A stretch of 25,047 nt of DNA, from positions 1-25,047 of the forward strand of contig JBDKUE010000229.1 of NCBI GenBank assembly GCA_039679855.1, written 5' to 3'. The notes under the pieces were generated by a model. That model was not told where the DNA came from. It did not search any database and saw only the letters and a list, made by a program, of their open reading frames with translations. Source of the DNA: UBA5314 sp039679855 (GTDB lineage: Bacteria > Bacillota > Syntrophomonadia > Syntrophomonadales > Syntrophomonadaceae). Shown here in pieces: positions 7,725-14,990 of this stretch; within the stretch, counting starts at the first letter, position 1; each line of letters starts with the position of its first letter. A program made the position numbers and the translations under genes.

Positions 7725-9244
7725 TGTCATCCGGAAAGACAGATGAATTTGGCGCACGACGGGTCGTGACCGGGGAGAGGACCGTGGGCAGCCTGATAAT
7801 GGATGTACCCGGGATCTTGTGTAAACATGGCTGCTCCTATATGGCCTGCCGGGGATTGGTATTGACCCCTATAAGGGGCATTTTGATTATAACCCATGGC
7901 CCGGTGGGGTGTTCATACTATTCCTGGGGAGGCAACCGCCTGCGCTGCCAGCCGGAAAACGATCAGCCCGACTATTACAGCTACAGCGTTTCTACCGGCA
8001 TGGATGAAAGCGATGTAATTTTCGGTGGCGAAGCCCGTCTTAAACAGGCCATCAAAGAAGCGGTTGAGATATTTAATCCCCCGGTAATAGCCATCTGCTC
8101 CACCTGTCCGATCGGACTCATAGGAGATGATGTGGAAAGCATTGCCCGGGAAGCCGAAGACGAATATGGGATTCAAGTTCTGCCTTTTGCCTGTGAAGGG
8201 TTCAGGAGCGTGCCCGGCTACCGGCTGGCCACCCGTGGCATCATGGAGCGGGTCATGGGCAGCGGGCAACAATCCGTAGGCCAATACCCGGTCAATATTA
8301 TCGGGGAATTATACAACGGTCCCCGGGCCAGAGAAATTGCCCGGATATTTGAGCAGATAGGATACGACATCGTAGCTGTCTTGATGGGTGACGGAAATAT
8401 CGATGATCTGAGGAATGCCCATAAGGCGCGTTTAAACCTGTTTACCAGCGACAAGGCGGTGGCTGATCTGATCGAAGTCATGCAGGAGCGTTTCGGCATG
8501 GCCTGGATGGGGTTTAACTTTATCGGCATGGACAATATTGGGAACTCACTGAGAAACATGGCAGAATTCTTTGATTCTCCTGAACTCCGGGCAAGGACCG
8601 AAGCTTTAATCGCTGGAGAAACAGGCAAGATTAAAGAACGCCTTGATGACTGTAAAAAGAGGTTGAGAAAGAAAGTGGCGGTTCTATTTGAGGACGAATT
8701 CGTGTCCCGCCACTATCAGGCTTTGCTCTACGACCTGGAGGTAAATCCGGTGGTCATAGGGCATGACCTCCTGCGCCGGTCAGGGCAGAACGAAATGAGC
8801 TTTCTCTCGACCATGGAAAGCAGTGGCACTGCCAATCAGGAGAATACTACAGTGCACTATGGAACGGATTTTGAGCACTACCACATAAGCCTGACGGTAA
8901 GCCTGTACGAGAGGATAAAAGATCATTCAGAAGTATCTATTAAAGAACACGGTCCTTCCAAGGCAGTCTACGAAAGCCTGCTTATTTCCCATCTCAGCCG
9001 GGGGGAAGTAGAGCATCTGCTTGATATAATTCAAGCAGATATCTACTTCCCGGGAATTAAAGAAAACTTTTCTGGAGTAGATGACGATGCCTGCTTCTTT
9101 AAAGCTGACGATTATCGCTTTGATTATGGAGGGTTTGACGGTGCCGTCCGTTTTGCCCATGACCTGTTAATGACCATGGACATGACAGGCTGGCGCAACA
9201 ACACGGCACCCTGGAAGCTTATCGGGGAGGAGACCAATGCTTGA
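7724..9244 (+). CDS. NifD-like catalytic subunit lacking the FeMo-cofactor ligands
   Basis: A 506-residue homologue of nitrogenase component 1 alpha. The three P-cluster cysteines are kept: Cys37 (H-G-C-S-Y), Cys63 (HGPVGC) and Cys128 (STCPIGLIGDD). The framework motif CEGFRSV (157-163) and the C-terminal YGGFDG also remain. By hand alignment to Azotobacter NifD, the FeMo-co ligand Cys275 (in LNLVHC) is Ser242 (in LNLFTS), and the ligand His442 is Lys460. Gln191, His195 and Arg96 of the active site are also replaced. Additional Cys residues at 33, 42, 75 and 125 cluster near the P-cluster region. The ATG at 7724 overlaps the previous stop, with GGTGGGGGGAT upstream. The enzyme probably reduces something other than dinitrogen, or uses a differently held cofactor. 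Confidence 0.9.
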   Translation: MSSGKTDEFGARRVVTGERTVGSLIMDVPGILCKHGCSYMACRGLVLTPIRGILIITHGPVGCSYYSWGGNRLRCQPENDQPDYYSYSVSTGMDESDVIFGGEARLKQAIKEAVEIFNPPVIAICSTCPIGLIGDDVESIAREAEDEYGIQVLPFACEGFRSVPGYRLATRGIMERVMGSGQQSVGQYPVNIIGELYNGPRAREIARIFEQIGYDIVAVLMGDGNIDDLRNAHKARLNLFTSDKAVADLIEVMQERFGMAWMGFNFIGMDNIGNSLRNMAEFFDSPELRARTEALIAGETGKIKERLDDCKKRLRKKVAVLFEDEFVSRHYQALLYDLEVNPVVIGHDLLRRSGQNEMSFLSTMESSGTANQENTTVHYGTDFEHYHISLTVSLYERIKDHSEVSIKEHGPSKAVYESLLISHLSRGEVEHLLDIIQADIYFPGIKENFSGVDDDACFFKADDYRFDYGGFDGAVRFAHDLLMTMDMTGWRNNTAPWKLIGEETNA

Positions 9245-10592
9245 TTTGACACCGAAAGACCCTGTAACAAGACAGGTTTTACGCATAAATCCGCTGGCCG
9301 GGTGCCAGCCCCTGGGTGCTATCTACGCTGCCATGGGGATGCATGCCTGCATGCCGCACAGCCATGGATCATCGGGGTGCAGCCGCTACCAGAGAACCAT
9401 GCTTAAAAGGCATTTCCGCCAGTCTTTAAAGGTGACCAGCAGTGTTTTAAAGGAATCGGCAGCCATATTCGGGGGCGAAGGGAGCCTGCAAACCGCCCTC
9501 AAAAATATTTTTAAGCTTTATGATCCGGAAATAATAGCGGTGCATACCACCTGCCTCAGTGAAACCATCGGGGATGATATAAAAGCCTGCCTCAATGATT
9601 TTCCATTAGCGCCCGGCAAGTATTTGATCCACGCCAATACTCCCAGCTATACGGGTTCCCATATTACCGGCTTTTCCAACATGACCAGTTCGGCAATAGA
9701 ATGTCTGGCATTAAAAAGCACCCCTAACTATAAAACCGCCATCCTGCCCGGTTTTATCAATCCGGGCGACATGCAGGAAATCAAAAGGATAAGCTGCCTA
9801 ATGGGAGTCGGTTACATAATGTTTCCCGACACCTGTGGGGTGTTCGGCCAGCGGGGAGTAGAGAAAATCAACCACTACCCGGCTGGCGGCACCCGGGCAG
9901 CCGATATAATCGATATGGGCAACTGCCAAAAGGCCCTGGCTTTTGGAAAATATGCTTCGGAGGCGGCCGCGTGGAAGCTTTACCATAAATGCGGAGTGCC
10001 TTTCGAGTTGATGGATTTGCCGATAGGTATTGATGCCGTTGATCGCTTTATTATGCAGCTCAAAGGCATGAGCGGCCAGGATGTGCCTGCTGATTTGGAA
10101 TATGAGCGAGAACAGGTTATCGATGTGATACTGGATGCCTACCCCTATTTATACAATAAGACAGCAGCCCTGTTCGGCGACCCCGATGTGATCATAGCCC
10201 TGGCCGAGTTCCTGGCCGGGATCGGAATAATTCCCCGCTATGTGGTCAGCGGCACCCCGGGAGCCTACTTTGAAGAGCGGATGGGGCGGATTTATGCAAA
10301 ATACCAGATGGAAGGAGTGGCCAAAGCCCCGGCGGATCTCTTTGACCTGCAGCAATGGCTGAAAGAGGAACCGGTTGATCTGCTTATAGGAAACACCCAT
10401 GGCAAACTTCTAGCCCGTGCTGAAGACATACCCCTCGTCAGAATTGGGTTTCCCATTATGGATCGGCATGTACATTCCCTTTTGCCGGTTGTCGGTTACC
10501 GGGGAGCCCTGCGGATACTGGAAATGATCCTGAACGCCTTGATGGACGGGGCGGATCGCGACCACCCGGAAAACGACCTGGTGTTTATCTAA
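9237..10592 (+). CDS. NifK-like partner subunit
   Basis: A 451-residue homologue of nitrogenase component 1 beta, closer in length to AnfK/VnfK than to the longer NifK because the N-terminal extension is missing. The P-cluster ligands are all present: Cys23 (AGCQPLG), Cys48 (HGSSGC), Cys106 (TTCLSETIGDD) and the auxiliary Ser141 (YTGSHITGF). The C-terminal FPIMDRH and G-Y-R-G-A-L-R-I-L stretches also match. With the upstream subunit this gives six cysteines, so a full P-cluster is expected; NifEN (four ligands) and BchNB (three Cys plus Asp) have fewer. The ATG at 9237 overlaps the NifD-like gene by eight bases and follows GGGGAGGAG. It is the last gene of the operon; no nifB, nifE or nifN follows. 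Confidence 0.9.
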   Translation: MLDLTPKDPVTRQVLRINPLAGCQPLGAIYAAMGMHACMPHSHGSSGCSRYQRTMLKRHFRQSLKVTSSVLKESAAIFGGEGSLQTALKNIFKLYDPEIIAVHTTCLSETIGDDIKACLNDFPLAPGKYLIHANTPSYTGSHITGFSNMTSSAIECLALKSTPNYKTAILPGFINPGDMQEIKRISCLMGVGYIMFPDTCGVFGQRGVEKINHYPAGGTRAADIIDMGNCQKALAFGKYASEAAAWKLYHKCGVPFELMDLPIGIDAVDRFIMQLKGMSGQDVPADLEYEREQVIDVILDAYPYLYNKTAALFGDPDVIIALAEFLAGIGIIPRYVVSGTPGAYFEERMGRIYAKYQMEGVAKAPADLFDLQQWLKEEPVDLLIGNTHGKLLARAEDIPLVRIGFPIMDRHVHSLLPVVGYRGALRILEMILNALMDGADRDHPENDLVFI

Positions 10593-10594
10593 TG

Positions 10595-10619
10595 ACCTGG
10601 TTATCTTAATTCACCAGGT
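10595..10619. terminator. Weak inverted repeat between convergent genes
   Basis: A 7-base stem, ACCTGGT/ACCAGGT, with an 11-base loop lies in the 63-base gap between the NifK-like gene and the convergent methyltransferase gene. Neither side has a proper T-tract, so it is at best a poor bidirectional terminator. Confidence 0.25.
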
Positions 10620-10655
10620 TGAGATCTCCTGATGTCCTCAAAATTTTATGAATCA

Positions 10656-11405
10656 CTATTTCTGGGCGACAATTACCAGCTTGGGAGTATCGAAGGTGAT
10701 TTTTTCCTTATTGAACCCTCCGAAAATGTTGTCAACCTTAAACCCCGCTGCCTCAAACAGCCCTTTTAAATCCGAAGGTGTGTATAAGCGCTGGTAAAAT
10801 TCTTTTCTATCCCTTACGTTGCCCCAATCATCGATGATCTCGAAAAAGGAATGCATAGTGTTGGTAATAAAATCAAAACTGTTGGTTTGTCGGGAAATGC
10901 AGCCATCCGGTCTTTTGGCCTCAAAGGGACGTTTGATATAAGGGGCCAGGAAGAGCAGGTTCATCACATCCATGACCACTTTGGCTCCCGGTTTCAAGGC
11001 CTGGTTGAGGCTGACCAGGGCTTTAATCTGCTCCTCATCATTCATAAACCCCAGCGAGTTAAAGAGGCAGACGGCGTAGTCGGCTTGAATGTTGGAGGGT
11101 GTTTCCCGGCAGTCAGCGAAAATCGTATCAATCGACAGACCGTTTTGCTTAAAATTTTCCCTGGCCCGGTGTAAATATTCGGGATTAAAGTCCAGAATGC
11201 TTACTTTGAATCCCTGGTTGGCAAAATGAATGGATATTCGCCCCCAACCACCGCACCAGTCCAATATATGTCCGGATTCGGCGTCAAGGAGCTTTAAAAC
11301 ACTTTCAGCAATCTGAACGGGATTTTCCTTATCAAGCTCCCAGCCAAAGTATTTTTCGTAAAAACCACTGGTAAAAAAATTTTTCAACCATGAATCATTA
11401 TTCAT
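10656..11405 (-). CDS. SAM-dependent methyltransferase, convergent to the operon
   Basis: A 249-residue class I methyltransferase with motif I ILDWCGGWGR, a variant of the usual hhDhxCGxGR, then I-L-D-F-N-P-E at strand two and a motif IV-like Y-A-V-C-L-F-N-S-L-G-F. A basic, aromatic C-terminal part (F-Y-Q-R-L-Y-T-P) is common in this group. The substrate is unknown. The ATG follows TAGGAGGAG, and a good promoter lies just upstream. It is not closely similar to the methyltransferase inside the nitrogenase-like operon: motif I and overall layout differ, so this is not a duplicate. Being convergent, it is probably regulated separately, although a shared pathway is possible. Confidence 0.82.
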   Translation of the reverse strand: MNNDSWLKNFFTSGFYEKYFGWELDKENPVQIAESVLKLLDAESGHILDWCGGWGRISIHFANQGFKVSILDFNPEYLHRARENFKQNGLSIDTIFADCRETPSNIQADYAVCLFNSLGFMNDEEQIKALVSLNQALKPGAKVVMDVMNLLFLAPYIKRPFEAKRPDGCISRQTNSFDFITNTMHSFFEIIDDWGNVRDRKEFYQRLYTPSDLKGLFEAAGFKVDNIFGGFNKEKITFDTPKLVIVAQK

Positions 11406-11438
11406 TACAGCAACTCCTCCTAAATCTCTATCGTTCCT

Positions 11439-11467
11439 ATTTTAGAACAAGTACTATCATTATTCAA
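11439..11467 (-). promoter_or_regulatory. Putative sigma-A promoter of the convergent methyltransferase gene
   Basis: Read on the minus strand, TTGAAT (4 of 6) and TAAAAT (5 of 6) are separated by exactly 17 bases, about 33 bases before the start codon. This supports independent transcription of the minus-strand methyltransferase. Confidence 0.5.
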
Positions 11468-11488
11468 TTAAGGTAATGAAAGGAACAA

Positions 11489-11707
11489 TCAAGGAATCAT
11501 CATGCCTTCGCTCCATCCTGCCAGACGGCTGCACTTGATATTCACGATCTTGTCTTCGTGTAAACAATGTGAGAAGGGGCTCCGCTTTTGTATGTTGTAG
11601 ACCCGGCCCTTTAGGTGCCCGTTGCCATAGACCTCAATCTACAAAACGTTACCATCATGGTTTATATCCGCGGCTCTTATTGGGGAGCACCACTTGCCTG
11701 TCGCCTT
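11489..11707 (-). pseudogene. Possible decayed coding fragment (FG-GAP/EF-hand-like)
   Basis: One minus-strand frame reads like protein on both sides of an in-frame TAG (11639-11641). Before it is K-W-C-S-P-I-R-A-A-D-I-N-H-D-G-N-V-L; after it is I-E-V-Y-G-N-G-H-L-K-G-R-V-Y-N. The D-x-N-x-D-G loop followed by an I-E-V-Y-G-N strand is reminiscent of calcium-binding FG-GAP/VCBS repeats. There is no start codon with a ribosome site, and another stop lies directly upstream. I interpret it as a remnant of a larger exported protein gene, but the fragment is short and chance cannot be excluded. Confidence 0.25.
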
Positions 11708-11960
11708 TTAACCTGTCTTGTAATTGACGATTATCAGTAAATTGAAGGTTTTAAGATTATTTTGGGCCCCCCAACGACATGTTAAACAAGATGTAACCTT
11801 AAGGGCCGCAAATTGATAACCCAAAACGCTTACCGGGTTAAGACAAGCCAGGGATAAATCTACTAATTCTGAAATAAGGAACCTGCATAACCAGGGATTT
11901 GACGGGAATGTTAACCCCTTATCCCCCTGATTAGCGGTCATCATTGCAGACAGTCCAAAT
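11708..11960. other. Gene-poor stretch, no recognised gene
   Basis: No gene with a ribosome binding site or family motif is found in this stretch. It is part of almost 1 kb without an intact gene between the minus-strand methyltransferase and the GntP permease. It contains an 86-codon open minus-strand frame that I do not believe, a repeated CCAGGGAT, and the candidate enhancer site listed separately. Confidence 0.4.
11777..11794. promoter_or_regulatory. Candidate enhancer-binding-protein site
   Basis: ACATGTTAAACAAGATGT is a quasi-palindrome (ACATnTT...AAnATGT). It lies about 200 bases upstream of the predicted sigma-54 start, within the normal range for a bacterial enhancer-binding protein. 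The assignment is inference from symmetry and position; only one copy was seen. Confidence 0.25.
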
Positions 11961-11962
11961 TT

Positions 11963-11978
11963 TGGCACAATTTTTGCA
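11963..11978 (+). promoter_or_regulatory. Sigma-54 (RpoN) promoter
   Basis: TGGCAC-AATTT-TTGCA matches the -24/-12 consensus TGGCAC-N5-TTGCW at every position. It points toward the GntP permease and chemoreceptor genes, with a predicted start near 11989 and a leader of about 400 bases. Such promoters need an ATP-dependent enhancer-binding activator; none is encoded in the window. Confidence 0.65.
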
Positions 11979-12147
11979 ATTAGTAAAGTTGAGAGTAGAG
12001 GGTCGGGAATAAGACAGCGGAGGTGATACGCGCTAAGACAAGATTCATTTTATTTAATTCACTAAACCCGGTCAATTAAATCCCATATTTAGCATAGTCC
12101 AAGGCTCTGAGGAAGATTGAATTGTTAAAGATTCATGGAACGGTTTA

Positions 12148-12260
12148 AGTCCAGGTTCACAAAAACATTTCAAGGTTGATGTATTACAATCTGTTACCAC
12201 CAGTCAAATGTGAACTGGAACCGGAGCGGGACTAAGTCATCAGGTGGTAAAACCGCCTGA
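12148..12260 (+). promoter_or_regulatory. Structured mRNA leader with mutually exclusive pairings
   Basis: Several complementary segments lie in the leader before the GntP gene. TCAGGTGGT (12240-12248) can pair with ACCGCCTGA (12252-12260) as a tight hairpin, or its GGTGGTAA part can pair with TTACCACC (12194-12201). CCAGGTTCACA upstream pairs with TGTGAACTGG with one bulge. The two pairings of the GGTGGT segment exclude each other, as in a switch, but no T-tract follows and the structure is about 120 bases before the start codon. It matches no riboswitch class I know. Confidence 0.3.
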
Positions 12261-12387
12261 ATTAGAACGTTTCAACCGGCTCGAAGTATAGGGGGGTTAG
12301 TGAAAAAATGCACAAGGGTTATTATAAAGAGAACCACGAAAAAAGGCAGTAAAGCATGAATTACTGATATTAATCGGAGGGATGAGA

Positions 12388-13704
12388 ATGAATTGGTTAG
12401 CTTCGGTAGGAATTCTACTAGGTATTGCCTTACTAATCTTCCTGGCTTACAGGGGCGTTAGCATATTGATAATCGGGCCGGTAACTGCCCTTTTAATCAT
12501 AGTGACCAACCGCATGGCCCTGATGCCGTCACTCTTCACCGGACCCAAATCGTATATGGCCGGCGTGGGCAACTTTGTTACGAGCTATTTTGTAATCTTT
12601 ATTCTAGGAGCGATACTGGGTAAATATCTGGAGGACAGCAAGGCGACAGTCGCTATTGCCAACAGCGTTCTTAAATTGACCGGACGCTCCAACCCCTTTG
12701 CGGTGATGGTGGCCGTAGTCATTATTGGCGCTCTGCTGACCTTTGGCGGCGTAAATATATTTATAGTTATATTTACTATCGTAGCCCTTTCCCGCCCCTT
12801 GTTCCGGGAAATGAACATTCCCTGGCACCTTTTGCTAGCACCACTGGTATTGGGCTGCGCGACCTTTACCATGACCATGTTCCCCGGGTCCCCTTCCATT
12901 CAGAATGTTATTCCGACCGCGCTGGGCACAACCCTGACAGCAGCTCCTCTAATGGGGATAGTGACCTCAATTGCAGTTTTGGCCTTTGGCCTGATGTATA
13001 TCAAGTGGCAGCTCAAGGTTGCGCTGGATAAAGGAGAACAATACGAGATCACTGCAGCAGACGGCGTTGCCGGTGGCAGTGATGAAAATATTCCTTCTCT
13101 GATCGCTTCAGTGACTCCCATGGTAGTCCTTATCGCTATCATCCTGGTGGGCAGCGCCATGAAGATCTCCAACATAATTACTCCGGCCCTTCTGGCTTCT
13201 GTTATCGTAGCTGCTGTTGTTTTGCACAAACACCTTCCCAACCAGCTGGGTACTCTTAACGCCGGTGCTTTAAACGCCATGGGGCCTACCGTATTTACTG
13301 CGGCGGCTGTAGGAGTCGGAATTGTGGCTGCAGCTGCTCCTGGATTTCAGACTATTCTCGACGTATTCGCCAAGCTGCCCGGAGGCGCCTTGGTGCAGAT
13401 GTCAGTAATAACCGGATTCCTGGCTGCGGTAACCGGTTCTTCAACTGGAGCCCTGGGGATAGTTGTCCCGCTTTTCGGAAAGGCCTGGTTGGCCACCGGT
13501 GTTAATCCTGCCGTAATTCATAGAATTGTTGCCATAGCAGCGGGCGGCCTTTCCTGCATGCCACACTGCGGTGTCGTTTTTGCCCTCATGACCATAACCG
13601 GCTTAAACCACAAGCAGTGCTATAAGCACATATTCTGGATAGGTATGGTTGGCGGCGTGGTCGCTTTAGTAGTTGGCCTGGTCATGGCGGTACTTTTCTA
13701 CTAA
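12388..13704 (+). CDS. GntP-family (gluconate/organic acid:H+ symporter) permease
   Basis: A 438-residue, very hydrophobic protein with about twelve membrane segments. It has GntP-family features: an N-terminal G-I-A-L-L-I-F-L-A-Y-R-G segment, the central F-G-G-V-N-I-F-I-V-I-F region, T-M-F-P-G-S-P-S-I-Q-N, and the C-terminal G-S-S-T-G-A-L-G-I-V-V-P and M-P-H-C-G-V-V-F motifs. Family members import gluconate or other small hydroxy acids with protons; the substrate here cannot be told. The ATG at 12388 is six bases after CGGAGGG and is preferred to an ATG six bases earlier that nearly touches it. It lies downstream of the sigma-54 promoter and upstream of a chemoreceptor, suggesting coordinated uptake and sensing. 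Confidence 0.88.
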   Translation: MNWLASVGILLGIALLIFLAYRGVSILIIGPVTALLIIVTNRMALMPSLFTGPKSYMAGVGNFVTSYFVIFILGAILGKYLEDSKATVAIANSVLKLTGRSNPFAVMVAVVIIGALLTFGGVNIFIVIFTIVALSRPLFREMNIPWHLLLAPLVLGCATFTMTMFPGSPSIQNVIPTALGTTLTAAPLMGIVTSIAVLAFGLMYIKWQLKVALDKGEQYEITAADGVAGGSDENIPSLIASVTPMVVLIAIILVGSAMKISNIITPALLASVIVAAVVLHKHLPNQLGTLNAGALNAMGPTVFTAAAVGVGIVAAAAPGFQTILDVFAKLPGGALVQMSVITGFLAAVTGSSTGALGIVVPLFGKAWLATGVNPAVIHRIVAIAAGGLSCMPHCGVVFALMTITGLNHKQCYKHIFWIGMVGGVVALVVGLVMAVLFY

Positions 13705-13714
13705 AAATTGAGCA

Positions 13715-13737
13715 GGGAGGTGTGCTACACACCTCCC
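13715..13737 (+). terminator. Strong hairpin between permease and chemoreceptor genes
   Basis: A perfect 10-base stem GGGAGGTGTG/CACACCTCCC closes a three-base loop just after the permease stop. It is followed by GTTAGTATT rather than a T-tract, so it may be an inefficient terminator or an intercistronic stabilising hairpin. It masks a ribosome-site-like GGGAGGTG, which argues against a chemoreceptor start immediately after it. Confidence 0.45.
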
Positions 13738-13788
13738 GTTAGTATTATGCATGTTTCATGGATGATTTTATTGAAGGGAGAAGAAACG

Positions 13789-14958
13789 TTGGTCAAACTG
13801 ACTGCCGATTTTATAAAGACCCTGGGCGTTTTGGCACCGGTTCTGATGCCGACCTACGAACAGGGGGCTATTTTTTTGGTCACCGATTTGGAGAGAATTA
13901 CCTACAAATATACTTCTGACAAGTTTGACATTGCTGTATGGAAAGTGGGCAGTACCATTGAGAAAAACGGGATGGCTGACACCTGCATTCAGAAAAGTGC
14001 TCCTGTATCTATAGAATATGTCCGTTCCAAGTATGGCATCCGGCTGCAGGCCCAGGTTCACCCGCTGTATGATTCAATCAGCAGCGAATTGATCGTTGGA
14101 ACCTTTAGCATTGTATACCCGTCGGAACCTGTAGTCGCCCGGGCTTTTCCAGAACTGGCCCCGATGCTGGCGGAGATGTTCCCTGAAGGAGCCTTCATCT
14201 ATATGACCGGCCGTCATAGGGTAAGCCACCGACAGGCTTCCAACAAGTTTGATATGCCCGATGTGCAAGTGGAAGTTCCGATTCAAGAAGGTACTGTATC
14301 AGCAGAAGTTCTAAAGTATCGGAAACCTATTTCACGGGAGTTAAACGATTCACATTACGGGGTTCCCGCCCTGGTAATGGCCTATCCATTAACTGAGCCG
14401 GATAATGATGGTTTACCGCAAATCACCGGCACCTTTGGGCTGGCCCTGCCTAAAACCAACGCCGCCACGCTGCGCAAAATAGCAGATACCCTGAAAAGAG
14501 CACTGGAGGAGATCGCCAAAGTGGTGCAGGATATAGCCATCGCGGCCGGGAACGTGGCGGCCAATTACCAGCAGGTTGACGCCAATGTCGCAGCAGTTTT
14601 CGACTTGTCGGAAAACATAAATGAGGTTATTGGATTTATCAAACAGATTGCCGATGAAACCAAAATGCTGGGTCTGAATGCGGCTATTGAAGCGGCCCGT
14701 GCCGGGGAAAGCGGCCGCGGATTCGGAGTCGTAGCCGAGGAAATTAGAAAACTGTCTGATGAATCCCGGCAGACCGTAGGCAAAATCCGGGAATTAACTA
14801 ATTCGATCGGCGAAAAGCTTACCGAAACATCAACCCTGTCTGCCGCCTCCATGAGCTCGGGAGAGGAGCAGGCCGCCGCCACCGAACAACTGACCGCCAG
14901 TGTTCAGGAAATACTGGCTTTAGCGCAGCAACTGGACGCGATATCCAAGCTGGTTTAA
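13789..14958 (+). CDS. Soluble methyl-accepting chemotaxis protein with duplicated sensor domain
   Basis: A 389-residue chemoreceptor without any membrane segment, so it acts in the cytoplasm. The N-terminal 230 residues hold two tandem copies of a roughly 100-residue sensor unit. Both contain G-A-x-x-x-x-T, an S-x-K-F-D motif, P-x-S-x-E, an S-x-Y-G motif and a final G-T-F-x-x-x-x-P. A linker leads into the conserved signalling tip: IADETKMLGLNAAIEAARAG followed by the G-R-G-F-G-V-V-A-E-E-I-R-K-L stretch. It would control CheA through CheW; neither is encoded here. The TTG at 13789, eight bases after AAGGGAG, is the best start; an ATG at 13762 lacks a ribosome site. Location behind a GntP permease suggests that it senses the transported acid or a metabolic consequence of it. 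Confidence 0.85.
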   Translation: MVKLTADFIKTLGVLAPVLMPTYEQGAIFLVTDLERITYKYTSDKFDIAVWKVGSTIEKNGMADTCIQKSAPVSIEYVRSKYGIRLQAQVHPLYDSISSELIVGTFSIVYPSEPVVARAFPELAPMLAEMFPEGAFIYMTGRHRVSHRQASNKFDMPDVQVEVPIQEGTVSAEVLKYRKPISRELNDSHYGVPALVMAYPLTEPDNDGLPQITGTFGLALPKTNAATLRKIADTLKRALEEIAKVVQDIAIAAGNVAANYQQVDANVAAVFDLSENINEVIGFIKQIADETKMLGLNAAIEAARAGESGRGFGVVAEEIRKLSDESRQTVGKIRELTNSIGEKLTETSTLSAASMSSGEEQAAATEQLTASVQEILALAQQLDAISKLV

Positions 14959-14990
14959 TGGATTAAGGAGCGCGGCTATTACGTTACACG

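Noticed and set aside
6888..10592. Annotation as a nitrogen-fixing nifHDK operon
   Set aside because: The FeMo-co ligands in the D-like subunit are replaced, nifB and nifEN are absent locally, and an importer and methyltransferase share the operon.
10656..11405. The convergent methyltransferase as part of the nitrogenase-like operon
   Set aside because: It is on the opposite strand with its own promoter; a pathway link is possible but not supported by the sequence.
11708..11968. Open minus-strand frame of 86 codons in the long intergenic region
   Set aside because: It has no ribosome binding site, overlaps the sigma-54 promoter, and its translation resembles no protein family.
13708..13788. 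Longer N terminus for the chemoreceptor starting right after the permease
   Set aside because: It would be translated through the strong hairpin, has no proper ribosome site, and adds residues unlike the sensor repeats.
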